Source of the DNA: Variovorax sp. DXTD-1
Lineage (GTDB): Bacteria > Pseudomonadota > Gammaproteobacteria > Burkholderiales > Burkholderiaceae_C
Assembly (NCBI RefSeq): GCF_003984625.1
Contig: NZ_RWKH01000008.1
Coordinates: 142,011-206,010, forward strand
DNA length: 64,000 nucleotides
Reading direction: 5' to 3'
Shown here: piece by piece, positions 22,664 through 30,956 of the stretch
Numbering within the stretch: the first letter of the stretch is position 1
Layout: each line of letters begins with the position of its first letter
The notes under the pieces: generated by a model
Databases searched by the model: none
The model's input: only the letters and a program-made list of their open reading frames with translations
Told to the model about the DNA's origin: nothing
Translations under genes and position numbers: made by a program

Positions 22664-23627
22664 ATGGCAAGAAAGCAACGCAAGAGCCCATCCATCGCCG
22701 CGCCCGCCGCCCGCGGCATGGCACCGGCACGCGCGGCCGATAGCCATGTCGCCGCGCCGCGCGTGCTCGAGGTTCCCGCGCACGTGCTGGAAGCGCTCGC
22801 GCGTGATGGAGCGGTGGAGGGTGTGCCGGACCTTGTCGCCACGCGGCTCCTGCTGGGCGGGCTGGCGGCGCTTTTAGCGCTGATGGCGCTCTCCTTTGGC
22901 GCCGCGGTGGTGCTGCAGGACGACTGGTCGAACCTGCACGGCAACGAGGGGGTCGTCGCGCTGGCCGTGCTCGGGCTTCTCGCCGGGCTGGGCGGCGGGC
23001 TCTGGTATCTGCTGCGGCAGTTTGCGCATGTGGGCCAGGGCTCGATCCGGATCGACGCCGACGGCATGCGCTGGGGCCATCCGGCGTCGCCGCAGGCGCT
23101 GGCCTGGCGCGAGGTCTGCCGCGTGCGCACCGGCCTGCAGGATGTGAAAACCGAATTCACTTCGAGCGATGCGATCGTCAAGCGGCTTGTCTTCCAGCGG
23201 GCCGCGGGCGGTGGTGAAACCATGGATGTGAGGCTGCCCTTGGCGCTGACCATGGACGCTCCGCGCGTGCTGCGCTCGCGCCGCGCTCCTGCGTGCGCTG
23301 CTGCTGAGGCTCGCCACCCAGCCCCAGCCCCGGCCGCGCCTTCGCTTTGCCGCCGAGGTGTTCATCGACGCCGGTATCGATCCCCAAACCTGGGAGCCCA
23401 TGCTGGCGCCAAGGCGGTGGATGTGGCTTTCGACCCTTGCCGCGCTGCTGCCGGTGCTGGCCGTGTTTCTGTTCTGGCCGCTGGGCGAACAGGTCGGCTG
23501 GATGATTGCGGTCCTTGTCCTGGCGATGCTGGTCGGCGCCGGTGCCATGGGCTGGTTCATGGACCAGCGCTATCCAGGTTTGCAAGGTGTGTTCGAGTTC
23601 GAAACACCCGCCGGCCCCGTGCCTTGA
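22664..23627 (+). pseudogene. Membrane protein gene interrupted by a frameshift
   Basis: Two reading frames make one plausible protein. The first runs from ATG 22664 (MARKQRKSPSIAAPA) to about 23270 and includes two hydrophobic segments (LLLGGLAALLALMALSFGAAV; VVALAVLGLLAGLGGGLWYL) and a PH-like stretch. The second frame takes over near 23270-23285 (ALLRALLLRLATQPQPRPRL). It continues through two more membrane segments (WLSTLAALLPVLAVFLFW; WMIAVLVLAMLVGAGAMGWF) to the stop at 23627. If the first frame is followed instead, the protein becomes an Arg/Ala-rich nonsense tail. One extra base, or two missing, in the GC-rich run around 23270-23285 would explain it. It may be a true pseudogene or a sequencing error. 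No function is recognised. Confidence 0.7.
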
Positions 23628-23696
23628 GACTGCACCGTTATCGCTTACAGTAGGCTACGCACAGTCACCGTGACTGTCTCGCCTCAAGGAGAAGCA

Positions 23697-23900
23697 GTGG
23701 CAACACCAAATTACGGCTACGAAAAGCGCCAGAAGGAGCTGGCCAAGAAGAAGAAAAAGGAAGAGAAGCTCCGCGAGAAGGCCAATCGCAAGCTCTCTCC
23801 AAGCAGCGAAGGACTCGCCCCCGGCGACCCGGAAACCGACGTGGCCTCGCTCGAACGCGACCCGCCGACGGTGCCCGAGCTGCCGACCAAGAACGGTTGA
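23697..23900 (+). CDS. Small Lys/Glu-rich conserved protein
   Basis: This 67-residue hydrophilic protein begins MATPNYGYEKRQKELAKKKK if read from a GTG at 23697. That GTG has a strong AGGAG six bases upstream, so I prefer it to the earlier in-frame start at 23670. The middle is a Lys/Glu-rich helix and the end is Pro-rich. Similar small proteins are common in Burkholderiales and have no known function. A bidirectional terminator follows within 25 bp. Confidence 0.75.
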   Translation: MATPNYGYEKRQKELAKKKKKEEKLREKANRKLSPSSEGLAPGDPETDVASLERDPPTVPELPTKNG

Positions 23901-23920
23901 TTCACCGATCGACGCTTTCG

Positions 23921-23963
23921 AAAAAAAGCCGCTGCAAGCCCTAAGGCCTGCAGCGGCTTTTTT
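23921..23963. terminator. Bidirectional Rho-independent terminator
   Basis: A 13-bp inverted repeat (23924-23936 with 23949-23961) has an A-run on its left arm and a T-run on its right. It can therefore stop transcription from the small + strand gene and from the - strand arylesterase gene that converge on it. Confidence 0.88.
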
Positions 23964-23976
23964 GTGTGTGCCGGGC

Positions 23977-24657
23977 CTACTTGGCGGCGAGCAGCTTGCG
24001 CAGTTCCGGCCACACGTTCTCCAGCAACCGGGGCTGCGCCGCGGCCGTGGGATGAATGCGGTCGGCCTGGAAGAGCGCAAGCGCATCGGGCGCATCGGCC
24101 ACGCCCTTGAGAAGAAAGGGCACCAGCGCCGCCTTGGTGGCGCTGGCCACCTTGCCGAACACCGCCTCGAAGCGCCGCGTGTAGTCGCCGCCGTAGTTGG
24201 GCGGCACCTGGATGCCGACGATCAGCACCTTGGCTCCGGCCGCCTGCGCTGCCTTGGTGATCTGCAGCAGGTTTTCCTCGGTGTTCTGGAGCGGCAGGCC
24301 GCGCAGGGCGTCGTTGGCGCCAAGCTCCACCACCACGTGGCTGGGCTTGTGCTGCGCCAGCAACGACGCAAAACGGGCGCGCCCACCCGAGCTGGTGTCG
24401 CCGCTGATGCTGGCGTTGACCACCGTGGCCGGGATCTTTTGCTCGGCAAGCCGCTTCTCAAGCAGGGGCACCCAGCCTTCACCGCGCTTCAGGCCGTATT
24501 CGGCGCTCAGCGAATCGCCGAGCACCAGAATCACCGGTTTGCGCGGTGCCGCAGCCTGTGCGGTCTGGGCGTGTGCCGTTGCCGATGCCCCTGCAATGCC
24601 GGAAGCGGCGGCGGTCAAGATAAAGTCACGTCGATTCAAAACGAAAAGCCTTTCCAT
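23977..24657 (-). CDS. SGNH arylesterase/thioesterase (TesA-like), probably exported
   Basis: This SGNH hydrolase shows block I VLGDSLSAEYGL with the catalytic serine, block III GANDALRG and block V DRIHPT with Asp and His, as in E. coli TesA and arylesterases. The leader carries RRDFILTAAASGIAGASATAHA, a twin-arginine-like signal with an AxA cleavage site, so it probably acts in the periplasm on acyl esters. The outermost start is ATG 24657 (226 residues). A TTG seven codons in has GGAAAGG upstream and would give MNRRDF, so the start is uncertain. It is divergent from a ybbA-type ABC gene, the tesA/ybbA arrangement of E. coli. Confidence 0.9.
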   Translation of the reverse strand: MERLFVLNRRDFILTAAASGIAGASATAHAQTAQAAAPRKPVILVLGDSLSAEYGLKRGEGWVPLLEKRLAEQKIPATVVNASISGDTSSGGRARFASLLAQHKPSHVVVELGANDALRGLPLQNTEENLLQITKAAQAAGAKVLIVGIQVPPNYGGDYTRRFEAVFGKVASATKAALVPFLLKGVADAPDALALFQADRIHPTAAAQPRLLENVWPELRKLLAAK

Positions 24658-25378
24658 GTCCCAACTCCCGTCTGAAGCCATTGTCGCCGTCGAGCACGTG
24701 TTCAAGTCCGTTACAGACTCGACCGGTACGCTGGACATTCTGCAGGACATCGATTTCACCCTGGGCGCGCGGGAAACCGCCGCCATCGTGGGGGCTTCGG
24801 GCTCCGGCAAGAGTACCTTGCTGTCGATCATCGCAGGGCTGGACACGCCCACGCGCGGCACCGTCAAGCTCGCGGGCGACGACATCTTTGCCATTGACGA
24901 AGACGCACGCGCCGCTCTCAGGGCCCAGCGCGTGGGTTTCGTCTTCCAGAGCTTCCAGCTGCTCGGCAACCTGAGCGCACTCGAAAACGTGATGCTGCCG
25001 CTGGAGCTGGCCGGCCGCAAGGACGCGCGCAAGGCCGCCACCGAGATGCTCGGACGGGTCGGACTCGGGCAGCGGCTCGGCCACTATCCCAAGGTGCTCT
25101 CGGGCGGCGAACAGCAGCGCGTCGCACTCGCGAGGGCGTTTGTGGTCCAGCCAGCCCTGCTGCTGGCCGACGAGCCCACCGGCAGCCTTGACTTCGCAAC
25201 GGGCGAGCAGGTGATGCGGCTGATGTTCGACCTGAACCGCGAACTCGGCACCACCCTCGTGCTCGTTACCCACGACCGCGGCATTGCGGCCCAGTGCGAG
25301 CGCCGCATCACCATCGAAGCCGGGCGCATGGCGCTCAACGAGTCCAAGCCTGTGCTGGTAGCCTCGCTCGAGGCATGA
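24656..25378 (+). CDS. ybbA: ABC transporter ATP-binding protein, YbbA/LolD type
   Basis: This 240-residue ATPase has Walker A GASGSGKST, signature LSGGEQQR and Walker B LLLADEPTGSLD, and groups with the YbbA/LolD/MacB class that drives substrate extraction from the inner membrane. Its ATG overlaps the outermost ATG of the divergent arylesterase gene (shared CATG). The large YbbP-type permease expected beside it is missing; instead the next gene overlaps its stop by 4 bp and encodes an unrelated protein with two membrane segments. The partner permease is therefore unknown. Confidence 0.88.
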   Translation: MSQLPSEAIVAVEHVFKSVTDSTGTLDILQDIDFTLGARETAAIVGASGSGKSTLLSIIAGLDTPTRGTVKLAGDDIFAIDEDARAALRAQRVGFVFQSFQLLGNLSALENVMLPLELAGRKDARKAATEMLGRVGLGQRLGHYPKVLSGGEQQRVALARAFVVQPALLLADEPTGSLDFATGEQVMRLMFDLNRELGTTLVLVTHDRGIAAQCERRITIEAGRMALNESKPVLVASLEA

Positions 25379-26355
25379 TCGTTCCGCAGTTCTGGGCCGA
25401 AGGCCGAATTCAGGAGCGGGTCGCGGGCAAGCAGATCACCGTGCGGCGCTACGGCTGGTCCGACGACAGCCCGATTGCCGCGCAGGCGCATGCCGACCAG
25501 CGCACGCAGGAAGCCTTCGAGCGCATCGCCCGTGGCGAGCAACTCGACCGCCGCGAGCGCAAGCTGGCCTACAACGGCGCCCACGGCATGCCCATTCGCG
25601 AGGAAATCGTCGAGCGGCAGGGCGACACCGTCATCACGCGCAACAGCTACGGCGCACGCTGCCTCAACACGCCCGATGTGCTGTTCGTGGACATCGACTT
25701 CGACGAGCCGCTGCGAGGCAGCGTGTTCGGCTTTGCGCTGGCCCCTGCGCTGATCGCGGGCGTTGTTGGCGGATGGGCCGCCAAGACCTGGCTGGGCGGC
25801 CTGATTGCGGCTCTAGTGGTCTTCATCGTTGCCTACCGCATAGGCGTGGCCAAGAAGCGCGGCGAGGCCAGCAGCAACCCCTCGCCCGAAAAGCGCGCGG
25901 CCGAGCGCATCGGGCGCTTCGTGCATCAAAACCCGGACTGGCACCTGCGCCTTTACCGCACCCCGGCCGGCTTTCGCGTGCTGGCGATGCACGACGTCTT
26001 CAGCCCGGCCGACCCGGCGGTGGCGGAATGCTTCGAGGCGCTGGGGGTCGACAAGACCTATGCGCGCATGTGCCGCAACCAGAACTGCTTTCGCGCCCGG
26101 TTGAGCGCCAAGCCCTGGCGCATCGGCATCGGTGAACACATGCGGCCGCAGCCGGGCGTCTGGCCCGTGTCGCCCGAGAAGCTGCCGGTGCGCGACGCCT
26201 GGGTGGCGCGCTATGAAAAGGCGGCCGAAAGCCATGCCGCCTGCCAGTACCTGGAAAGCGCCGGCAACAGCGCCCGGGTGCATCCGAACGCGCTGGCCGT
26301 GCAGGAACTGCACGACGAAAAAGCCCGGGCACACAGCGGATTGCCGATTGCCTGA
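25375..26355 (+). CDS. Conserved protein with two membrane segments and a DxD motif
   Basis: I do not recognise a characterised family. The 326-residue protein has an N-terminal domain (IVPQFWAEGRIQERVAGKQ; VRRYGWSDDSP) leading to ITRNSYGARCLNTPDVLFVD and an IDFDEP acidic motif near residues 100-107. Two adjacent hydrophobic helices follow (about 115-155). A C-terminal domain rich in aromatic and basic residues contains HLRLYRTPAGFRVLAMHD and MCRNQNCFRARLSAKPWRIG. Both halves look conserved and soluble. The start at 25375 overlaps the ybbA stop (ATGA), suggesting co-translation. An acidic DxD before a conserved basic/His domain faintly resembles archaeo-eukaryotic primase cores, but this is speculation. 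Confidence 0.75.
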   Translation: MIVPQFWAEGRIQERVAGKQITVRRYGWSDDSPIAAQAHADQRTQEAFERIARGEQLDRRERKLAYNGAHGMPIREEIVERQGDTVITRNSYGARCLNTPDVLFVDIDFDEPLRGSVFGFALAPALIAGVVGGWAAKTWLGGLIAALVVFIVAYRIGVAKKRGEASSNPSPEKRAAERIGRFVHQNPDWHLRLYRTPAGFRVLAMHDVFSPADPAVAECFEALGVDKTYARMCRNQNCFRARLSAKPWRIGIGEHMRPQPGVWPVSPEKLPVRDAWVARYEKAAESHAACQYLESAGNSARVHPNALAVQELHDEKARAHSGLPIA

Positions 26356-26388
26356 AGAGCAGGTCGCGCCGCCCTCGATAATCGGGGG

Positions 26389-27135
26389 ATGTCTTCCCCT
26401 AAAGTGATCTTCGGCTTCCATGCCGTGGGCGTGCGCATCAAGACCGCGCCGAAATCGGTGCTCGAAGTGATGTTCGACACCAGCCGGCGCGATGCGCGCA
26501 TGAAACAGTTCGTTGCGCGCGCGCAGGAAGCCGGTGTGCGGCTGGTCGAGGCGGACGGCCTGCGCCTTGCCAAGCTCAGCGGCAGCCACGGCCACCAGGG
26601 CGTGGTGGCGCGGGTCGAACCCATCGCGCAGGTCCGCTCGCTCGACGAACTGCTCGAGGGCCTTGAAGAAGCCGGCACCGTGCCCCTTCTGCTGGTGCTC
26701 GACGGGGTGACCGACCCCCACAACCTGGGCGCCTGCCTGCGCGTGGCCGACGGCGCCGGGGCGCATGCGGTCATTGCGCCCAAGGACCATGCGGCGGGCA
26801 TCAACGCCACTGTGGCCAAGGTGGCGAGCGGCGCCGCCGAAACCGTGCCGTACTTCATGGTGACCAACCTGGCGCGCACGCTCAATGAACTCAAGGAACG
26901 CAACATCTGGTGCGTCGGCACCAGCGACGATGCGCCCGGCACCATCTACCAGAGCGACTTCAGGCGGCCGCTGGCACTGGTGCTCGGCGCCGAAGGCGAG
27001 GGCATGCGCCAGCTCACCCGCAAGACCTGCGACGAGCTCGTGAGCATTCCGATGGCCGGCGCGGTCGAAAGCTTGAACGTCTCGGTGGCCAGCGGTGTGT
27101 GCCTGTACGAGGCGATGCGGCAGCGCAGCACCTGA
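26389..27135 (+). CDS. rlmB: 23S rRNA (guanosine-2'-O-)-methyltransferase RlmB
   Basis: RlmB methylates the 2'-O of G2251 in 23S rRNA. The 248-residue SPOUT enzyme has motif 1 DPHNLGACLRVADGAGAHAV, motif 2 ALVLGAEGEGMRQL and motif 3 MAGAVESLNVSVASGV that form the trefoil knot, plus an N-terminal L30e-like substrate domain. The ATG at 26389 begins SSPKVIFGFHAVGVRIK, typical of the family. It stands 34 bp after the preceding hypothetical gene and converges on a FAD oxidoreductase. Confidence 0.95.
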   Translation: MSSPKVIFGFHAVGVRIKTAPKSVLEVMFDTSRRDARMKQFVARAQEAGVRLVEADGLRLAKLSGSHGHQGVVARVEPIAQVRSLDELLEGLEEAGTVPLLLVLDGVTDPHNLGACLRVADGAGAHAVIAPKDHAAGINATVAKVASGAAETVPYFMVTNLARTLNELKERNIWCVGTSDDAPGTIYQSDFRRPLALVLGAEGEGMRQLTRKTCDELVSIPMAGAVESLNVSVASGVCLYEAMRQRST

Positions 27136-27175
27136 GGTCGATTGCTCGCGCCGGCCTGGCCTGCTGGCGTGATCG

Positions 27176-28387
27176 CTAGTTCCTGCCCAATGGGCGGGCC
27201 TTCCGGTGAAAGTACACCAGCTCCGCCACTCGCCGCAGCTGCGGCGTACCCAGCAGGCGGTTGAGCATCCAGTCGCTCTGGAAATGATCGAAAGCCCAGC
27301 GCATCGCGCGCTTGAGCCGAAAACGCGGATAGCTGCGCACGAACCAGCCGGCCGGGTCTTGCGCCTTGCCGCGAACAAACTGCGCGATGGCTTCGCCGGC
27401 ACGTCCCCCGTGCTGCAGCGCCGTGTGAATGCCGCCCGCCGTCACCGGAGACACCATGCCGGCCGCGTCGCCCACCAGCAGCGCGCGCTCGCGCGAGACC
27501 ACGGTCAACACGCCGCCGCAGGGGATCATCCCGGCACGAATTGCCACGGGTGGCGCGTCGCCGGGCGACACGACCGAGGCGATCTTTTGCAGCAGCGGAT
27601 CGAGCCGGAGCGCCGCCGCGTCCTGCATGCCCATGCGGCGCGCAAGCCCGATCTGGCTCACGCCGACCCCGTCGAGCGCCCATCCGATATAGCCCGGCGC
27701 CAGACGGCGGTCGACGAAGCAATGGAGAAAACCCGGCGCCATGCTCGCACCTTGGTATTCGTGTTCGACGCCGTAGAGAAAACGCGTGTTCCGCGACAGG
27801 CCGAGTGCCTTGGCAACGCGCGAGTGCGGCCCGTCGGCCCCCACGATGTAGCGGGCTGAAATGCAGATGCCCTGGCCAGGGCCGTGGGCCAGCGGAATCT
27901 CCCAGCGGTCGTTCATCCACAGCGCCTGTTCGAACAGCGCGCCAAGACGCACCTCCACGCCGCTGGCCCGGGCCGAGTCGACCATCCAGTCGAGCAGCGC
28001 GGGCGCATCGGTGGCCCAGAACCAGTAGCCCGGCGCATGCAGGTCCACGTGGCGCATGTCGGGTGAATAAAGCCGCACGCCCTCGATGCGGCGTACCAGC
28101 GCGGGCGGCACTTCCGCAAGCCACGGCACCGTATCGACCGCATCCTTCACGATGATGCCGGTGGTGTGCAGCTTGGCGCCGGCGCTGGACTTTTTCTCCA
28201 GCACCAGCACGCTGAGCCCGGCCAGCGCCGCGGCGCGGGCGCAGGCCAGGCCGGCAAAGCTGGCGCCGACCACGAGCAGGTCGACCTGAACGGTCGAGAC
28301 CTGTTCGGCGACCATCAGCGGAGCAGCAGTGGCAGAAAGGGGAAAAGAGGCGCCGTCGAGACGGGCAAAGGAACTGAAAGCAGACAT
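27176..28387 (-). CDS. FAD-dependent oxidoreductase (geranylgeranyl-reductase-like)
   Basis: This 403-residue flavoprotein has an N-terminal FAD-binding motif (LLVVGASFAGLACARAAALA) and a second flavin motif LLVGDAAGMVSPVTAGGIHT. That pattern fits the geranylgeranyl reductase/PHBH-like group, which reduces or hydroxylates lipid or aromatic substrates. The substrate cannot be read. I use the ATG at 28387 (MSAFSSFARLDG); a TTG two codons upstream is less likely. A perfect 10-bp inverted repeat lies 22 bp upstream and may be an operator. The small membrane-protein gene upstream is on the same strand. Confidence 0.85.
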   Translation of the reverse strand: MSAFSSFARLDGASFPLSATAAPLMVAEQVSTVQVDLLVVGASFAGLACARAAALAGLSVLVLEKKSSAGAKLHTTGIIVKDAVDTVPWLAEVPPALVRRIEGVRLYSPDMRHVDLHAPGYWFWATDAPALLDWMVDSARASGVEVRLGALFEQALWMNDRWEIPLAHGPGQGICISARYIVGADGPHSRVAKALGLSRNTRFLYGVEHEYQGASMAPGFLHCFVDRRLAPGYIGWALDGVGVSQIGLARRMGMQDAAALRLDPLLQKIASVVSPGDAPPVAIRAGMIPCGGVLTVVSRERALLVGDAAGMVSPVTAGGIHTALQHGGRAGEAIAQFVRGKAQDPAGWFVRSYPRFRLKRAMRWAFDHFQSDWMLNRLLGTPQLRRVAELVYFHRKARPLGRN

Positions 28388-28408
28388 GGGCAAGCTAACC
28401 TGTGGCGA

Positions 28409-28433
28409 TGCACACCGCGACCTGCGGTGTGCA
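28409..28433. promoter_or_regulatory. Inverted repeat upstream of FAD oxidoreductase
   Basis: Arms TGCACACCGC (28409-28418) and GCGGTGTGCA (28424-28433) are perfectly complementary around a 5-base spacer. No T-run follows on either strand, so it is more likely an operator or mRNA hairpin than a terminator. It sits 22 bp upstream of the minus-strand start at 28387. Confidence 0.55.
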
Positions 28434-28503
28434 CGCGAAGTTAGCTACGCCCTGTGCGCGCGGCGTGAAGCCTGTGTGAAGTGAGCGGCAGCCCGCATCG
28501 AGC

Positions 28504-28674
28504 TCAGGAAGGATCCTTGCTGCGCGTGCGTCCCACCGCGCTGAAGATGCCGATGCCCAGGATGATCAGCGCGCCAATGCCGATGTAGAGCGTAGGCACG
28601 CCGGCGACCGAGGCGCCCCATGCGAGGCCACCCAGGAAAATCAGAAAACCGATCATGTAGAGCACAAAGGACAT
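28504..28674 (-). CDS. Small two-helix membrane protein
   Basis: This 56-residue protein is nearly all membrane. Helix 1 is FVLYMIGFLIFLGGLAWGAS, helix 2 is GVPTLYIGIGALIILGIGIF, and a short basic tail ends RTRSKDPS. The start MSFVLYMIG at 28674 fits a small integral membrane protein, and the hydrophobic pattern makes chance unlikely. Function is unknown. It lies between the FAD oxidoreductase and the XRE-cupin regulator, all on the minus strand. Confidence 0.72.
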   Translation of the reverse strand: MSFVLYMIGFLIFLGGLAWGASVAGVPTLYIGIGALIILGIGIFSAVGRTRSKDPS

Positions 28675-28795
28675 GCTTGTTTCCCCGAAACTGTGATGCC
28701 TTGCAGTATCTCGGCCGGAGCCGGGGCCGGCACAGGCCTTCGTCGCCAGTCGCTGTGGGAACTTGCCTACTACTTCTGGGCCGGGCCGGCACCGC

Positions 28796-29383
28796 TTACG
28801 GCGGCGATGCAACCAGCAGATAGCGGCAGCCAGCGCGGCCAAGCGCCTTGAAGACCAGGGGCCGGTCGACGCCAAAATCCAGGCAATCGCCCTCGGCCAG
28901 TTCGAAACGCTCGTCGCCATAGTCCACCCGCAGCGCGCCCTCGAGCATCCACAGGCACTGGCGATACGGCTTGCCGCTCCATCGCGGATAGCCGACCTGC
29001 GCCGAGCGCGGCAACTCGATCTCCACCATCTCCACGCCGCCGTTCGCACCGCGCTCGGCAATTTGCCGGCGCAAATAGCCGGCCTCGGGGTCGCGCCATA
29101 CCTCCTGCTCCGCCCGCGCGCGCCGCCGGTGCGGCGAGCCCTTGTCTTCGGTCAGTAGCTGGGCAAGCGGCACGCCCAGTCCGGCGGCAAGCCGGCCCAG
29201 CAACACGGCGGTCGGGCTGCTTTCCGCACGCTCGACTTTCGAGATCATCGCCTTGCTGACGCCCGAAAGCCCGGCCAGTTCCGCAAGGCTCAGCCCCTTG
29301 GCTTGGCGCAGCGCAAGAAGCCGGCTGGCAATGAGCGAGTCGATGCCGGCGGGTTCATCGGACGGAGGAGAATTGTTTCTCAT
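28796..29383 (-). CDS. XRE-family regulator with C-terminal cupin domain
   Basis: The 195-residue protein has an N-terminal helix-turn-helix of about 60 residues (RLLALRQAKGLSLAELAGLS; GVSKAMISKVERAESSPT). A C-terminal cupin barrel follows (MLEGALRVDYGDERFELAEG; DCLDFG). XRE-cupin proteins are typically repressors or activators that bind a small ligand in the cupin. A perfect 12-bp palindrome overlaps its own start codon, suggesting autoregulation. The divergent GNAT acetyltransferase gene 68 bp away is the likely target. Confidence 0.92.
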   Translation of the reverse strand: MRNNSPPSDEPAGIDSLIASRLLALRQAKGLSLAELAGLSGVSKAMISKVERAESSPTAVLLGRLAAGLGVPLAQLLTEDKGSPHRRRARAEQEVWRDPEAGYLRRQIAERGANGGVEMVEIELPRSAQVGYPRWSGKPYRQCLWMLEGALRVDYGDERFELAEGDCLDFGVDRPLVFKALGRAGCRYLLVASPP

Positions 29384-29389
29384 ATGAGA
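29378..29389. promoter_or_regulatory. Palindrome at the XRE-cupin start (candidate operator)
   Basis: TCTCATATGAGA is a perfect 12-bp palindrome covering the start codon of the XRE-cupin gene. It lies 13-24 bp upstream of a TATATT box (29402-29407) that could be the -10 element of the divergent acetyltransferase gene. Its position suits a regulator binding site for both genes. Confidence 0.5.
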
Positions 29390-29451
29390 CTATTATTCTC
29401 CTATATTAGACAAGCTGTCCCACATGTCGCCGCCAGTCGAAAGGAACCCAC

Positions 29452-29973
29452 ATGCGCCTGATTACCTGCACCGAAGAAGCCCACGCGGGCGCGATCCTCG
29501 CCATCCTCAACGAAGCCATCGTCAGTTCGACCGCGCTGTACGACTACAAGCCGCGGACGCCCGAGAGCATGGTCGCGTGGTTTGCGACCAAGCGCGCCAA
29601 CGGTTTTCCGGTGATCGGCGCTGAAGACGAGAGCGGCAAGCTGCTGGGCTTTGCGAGCTACGGCGCGTTTCGGGCCTTTCCGGCCTACAAGTACACGGTG
29701 GAGCACTCGGTGTATGTCGAGGCCGGGCACCGCGGCGTTGGGCTCGGCCGCGCGCTCATGGAGGCGATCATTGCCGAGGCGGCGGCACGCGACGTGCATG
29801 TGATGGTCGGCGCCATCGATGCGGCGAACGCCGGCAGCATCGGCCTGCACGAACGGCTGGGCTTCGAACATGCCGGCACGGTTCGGCAGGCCGGGTTCAA
29901 GTTCGGCCGCTGGCTCGACGTGGCCTTTTATCAGCGGATTCTTTCGACGCCGCTGAATCCGGTCGACGGCTAG
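29452..29973 (+). CDS. GNAT acetyltransferase (phosphinothricin/methionine-sulfoximine type)
   Basis: This 173-residue GCN5-related N-acetyltransferase resembles PAT/MddA enzymes that acetylate phosphinothricin or methionine sulfoximine. It has the opening EEAHAGAILAILNEAIVSST, the conserved FRAFPAYKYTVEHSVYV block and the acetyl-CoA loop GHRGVGLGRALME. It is divergent from the XRE-cupin regulator, a common pairing. Its stop codon overlaps the stop of the opposing aldo/keto reductase gene by 4 bp. The natural substrate is unknown. Confidence 0.88.
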   Translation: MRLITCTEEAHAGAILAILNEAIVSSTALYDYKPRTPESMVAWFATKRANGFPVIGAEDESGKLLGFASYGAFRAFPAYKYTVEHSVYVEAGHRGVGLGRALMEAIIAEAAARDVHVMVGAIDAANAGSIGLHERLGFEHAGTVRQAGFKFGRWLDVAFYQRILSTPLNPVDG

Positions 29974-30929
29974 CTTTCTTCGCTGGCGCGGTCCAGCATC
30001 TGGATGGTGCCGGCATCGAGCTTGAGCTGGGTGGCCACGACCAGTTCTTCCAGCTGTGCAATCGAGGTTGCGCTGGCAATGGGCGCCGTGACCGAAGGCC
30101 GTGCGATCTGCCATGCGATAGCGACCTGGCCCGGTTTGGCGTTGTACTGCTGGGCCACCTTGTCCAGCGCCTCGAGAATGCGCAGCCCGCGCGGGTTCAG
30201 GTACTTCTTGGTGGTGTTGGCGCCGCGCGCGCTCTTGGAGGCGTCGGCCTCGGTGCGGTACTTGCCGGTCAGGAAACCGGCCGCCAGCGCATAGAAGTTG
30301 ATGACGCCCACCTCGCGCTTCACGCACAGCGGTTCCAGTTCGTCCTCGAACGCCGCGCGGTCGTACAGGTTGTAGAGCGGCTGCAGGCTTTCGTAGCGTG
30401 CAATGCCCAGCCGCTCGGATATGTCGAGCGCTTCAGCCAGCCGCGGCGCGCTGTAGTTCGAGGCGCCGATAGCGCGCACCTTGCCGGCCTTGATGAGCTC
30501 GTCGAAAGCGCCCAGCGAATCCTCCAGCGGCGTGGCGGTATCGTCGTCGTGCGCCTGGTACAGGTCGATGAAGTCCGTCTGAAGGCGCTTGAGCGAAGCC
30601 TCCACTGCTTCGCGGATGTACGTAGGCGACAGGCCCGACTTGCCTTCACCCATGGGCTTGCCGACCTTGGTGGCCAGCACCACGCGGTTGCGCTTGCCGC
30701 TCTGCTTGAGCCACTTGCCGATGATGGTTTCGGACTCGCCGCCGGTATGGCCCGGCACCCAGCTCGAATAGACGTCGGCCGTGTCGATGAAGTTGAAGCC
30801 CGCATCGAGCCAGGCGTCGAGCAGGCGGAACGAGGTGGCTTCGTCCGCCGTCCAGCCGAACACGTTGCCGCCGAAGGCGAGCGGTGAAACCAGGAGGCCC
30901 GAGCGGCCCAGCGAGCGAAGTTGCGACAT
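29970..30929 (-). CDS. Aldo/keto reductase
   Basis: This 319-residue NADPH-dependent reductase has the family's catalytic set: Asp in FIDTAD, Tyr in VYSSW, Lys in VVLATKVGKP and His in YQAHDDD. An SNYSAPRLAEA motif precedes the cofactor-binding C-terminus. It probably reduces aldehydes in the cytoplasm. It converges on the GNAT gene with a 4-bp stop overlap and lies 27 bp from the chromate-transporter genes on the same strand, with which it may be transcribed. Confidence 0.93.
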   Translation of the reverse strand: MSQLRSLGRSGLLVSPLAFGGNVFGWTADEATSFRLLDAWLDAGFNFIDTADVYSSWVPGHTGGESETIIGKWLKQSGKRNRVVLATKVGKPMGEGKSGLSPTYIREAVEASLKRLQTDFIDLYQAHDDDTATPLEDSLGAFDELIKAGKVRAIGASNYSAPRLAEALDISERLGIARYESLQPLYNLYDRAAFEDELEPLCVKREVGVINFYALAAGFLTGKYRTEADASKSARGANTTKKYLNPRGLRILEALDKVAQQYNAKPGQVAIAWQIARPSVTAPIASATSIAQLEELVVATQLKLDAGTIQMLDRASEES

Positions 30930-30956
30930 GAATTTCTTCCCTAAAAAGAGCGAGGA

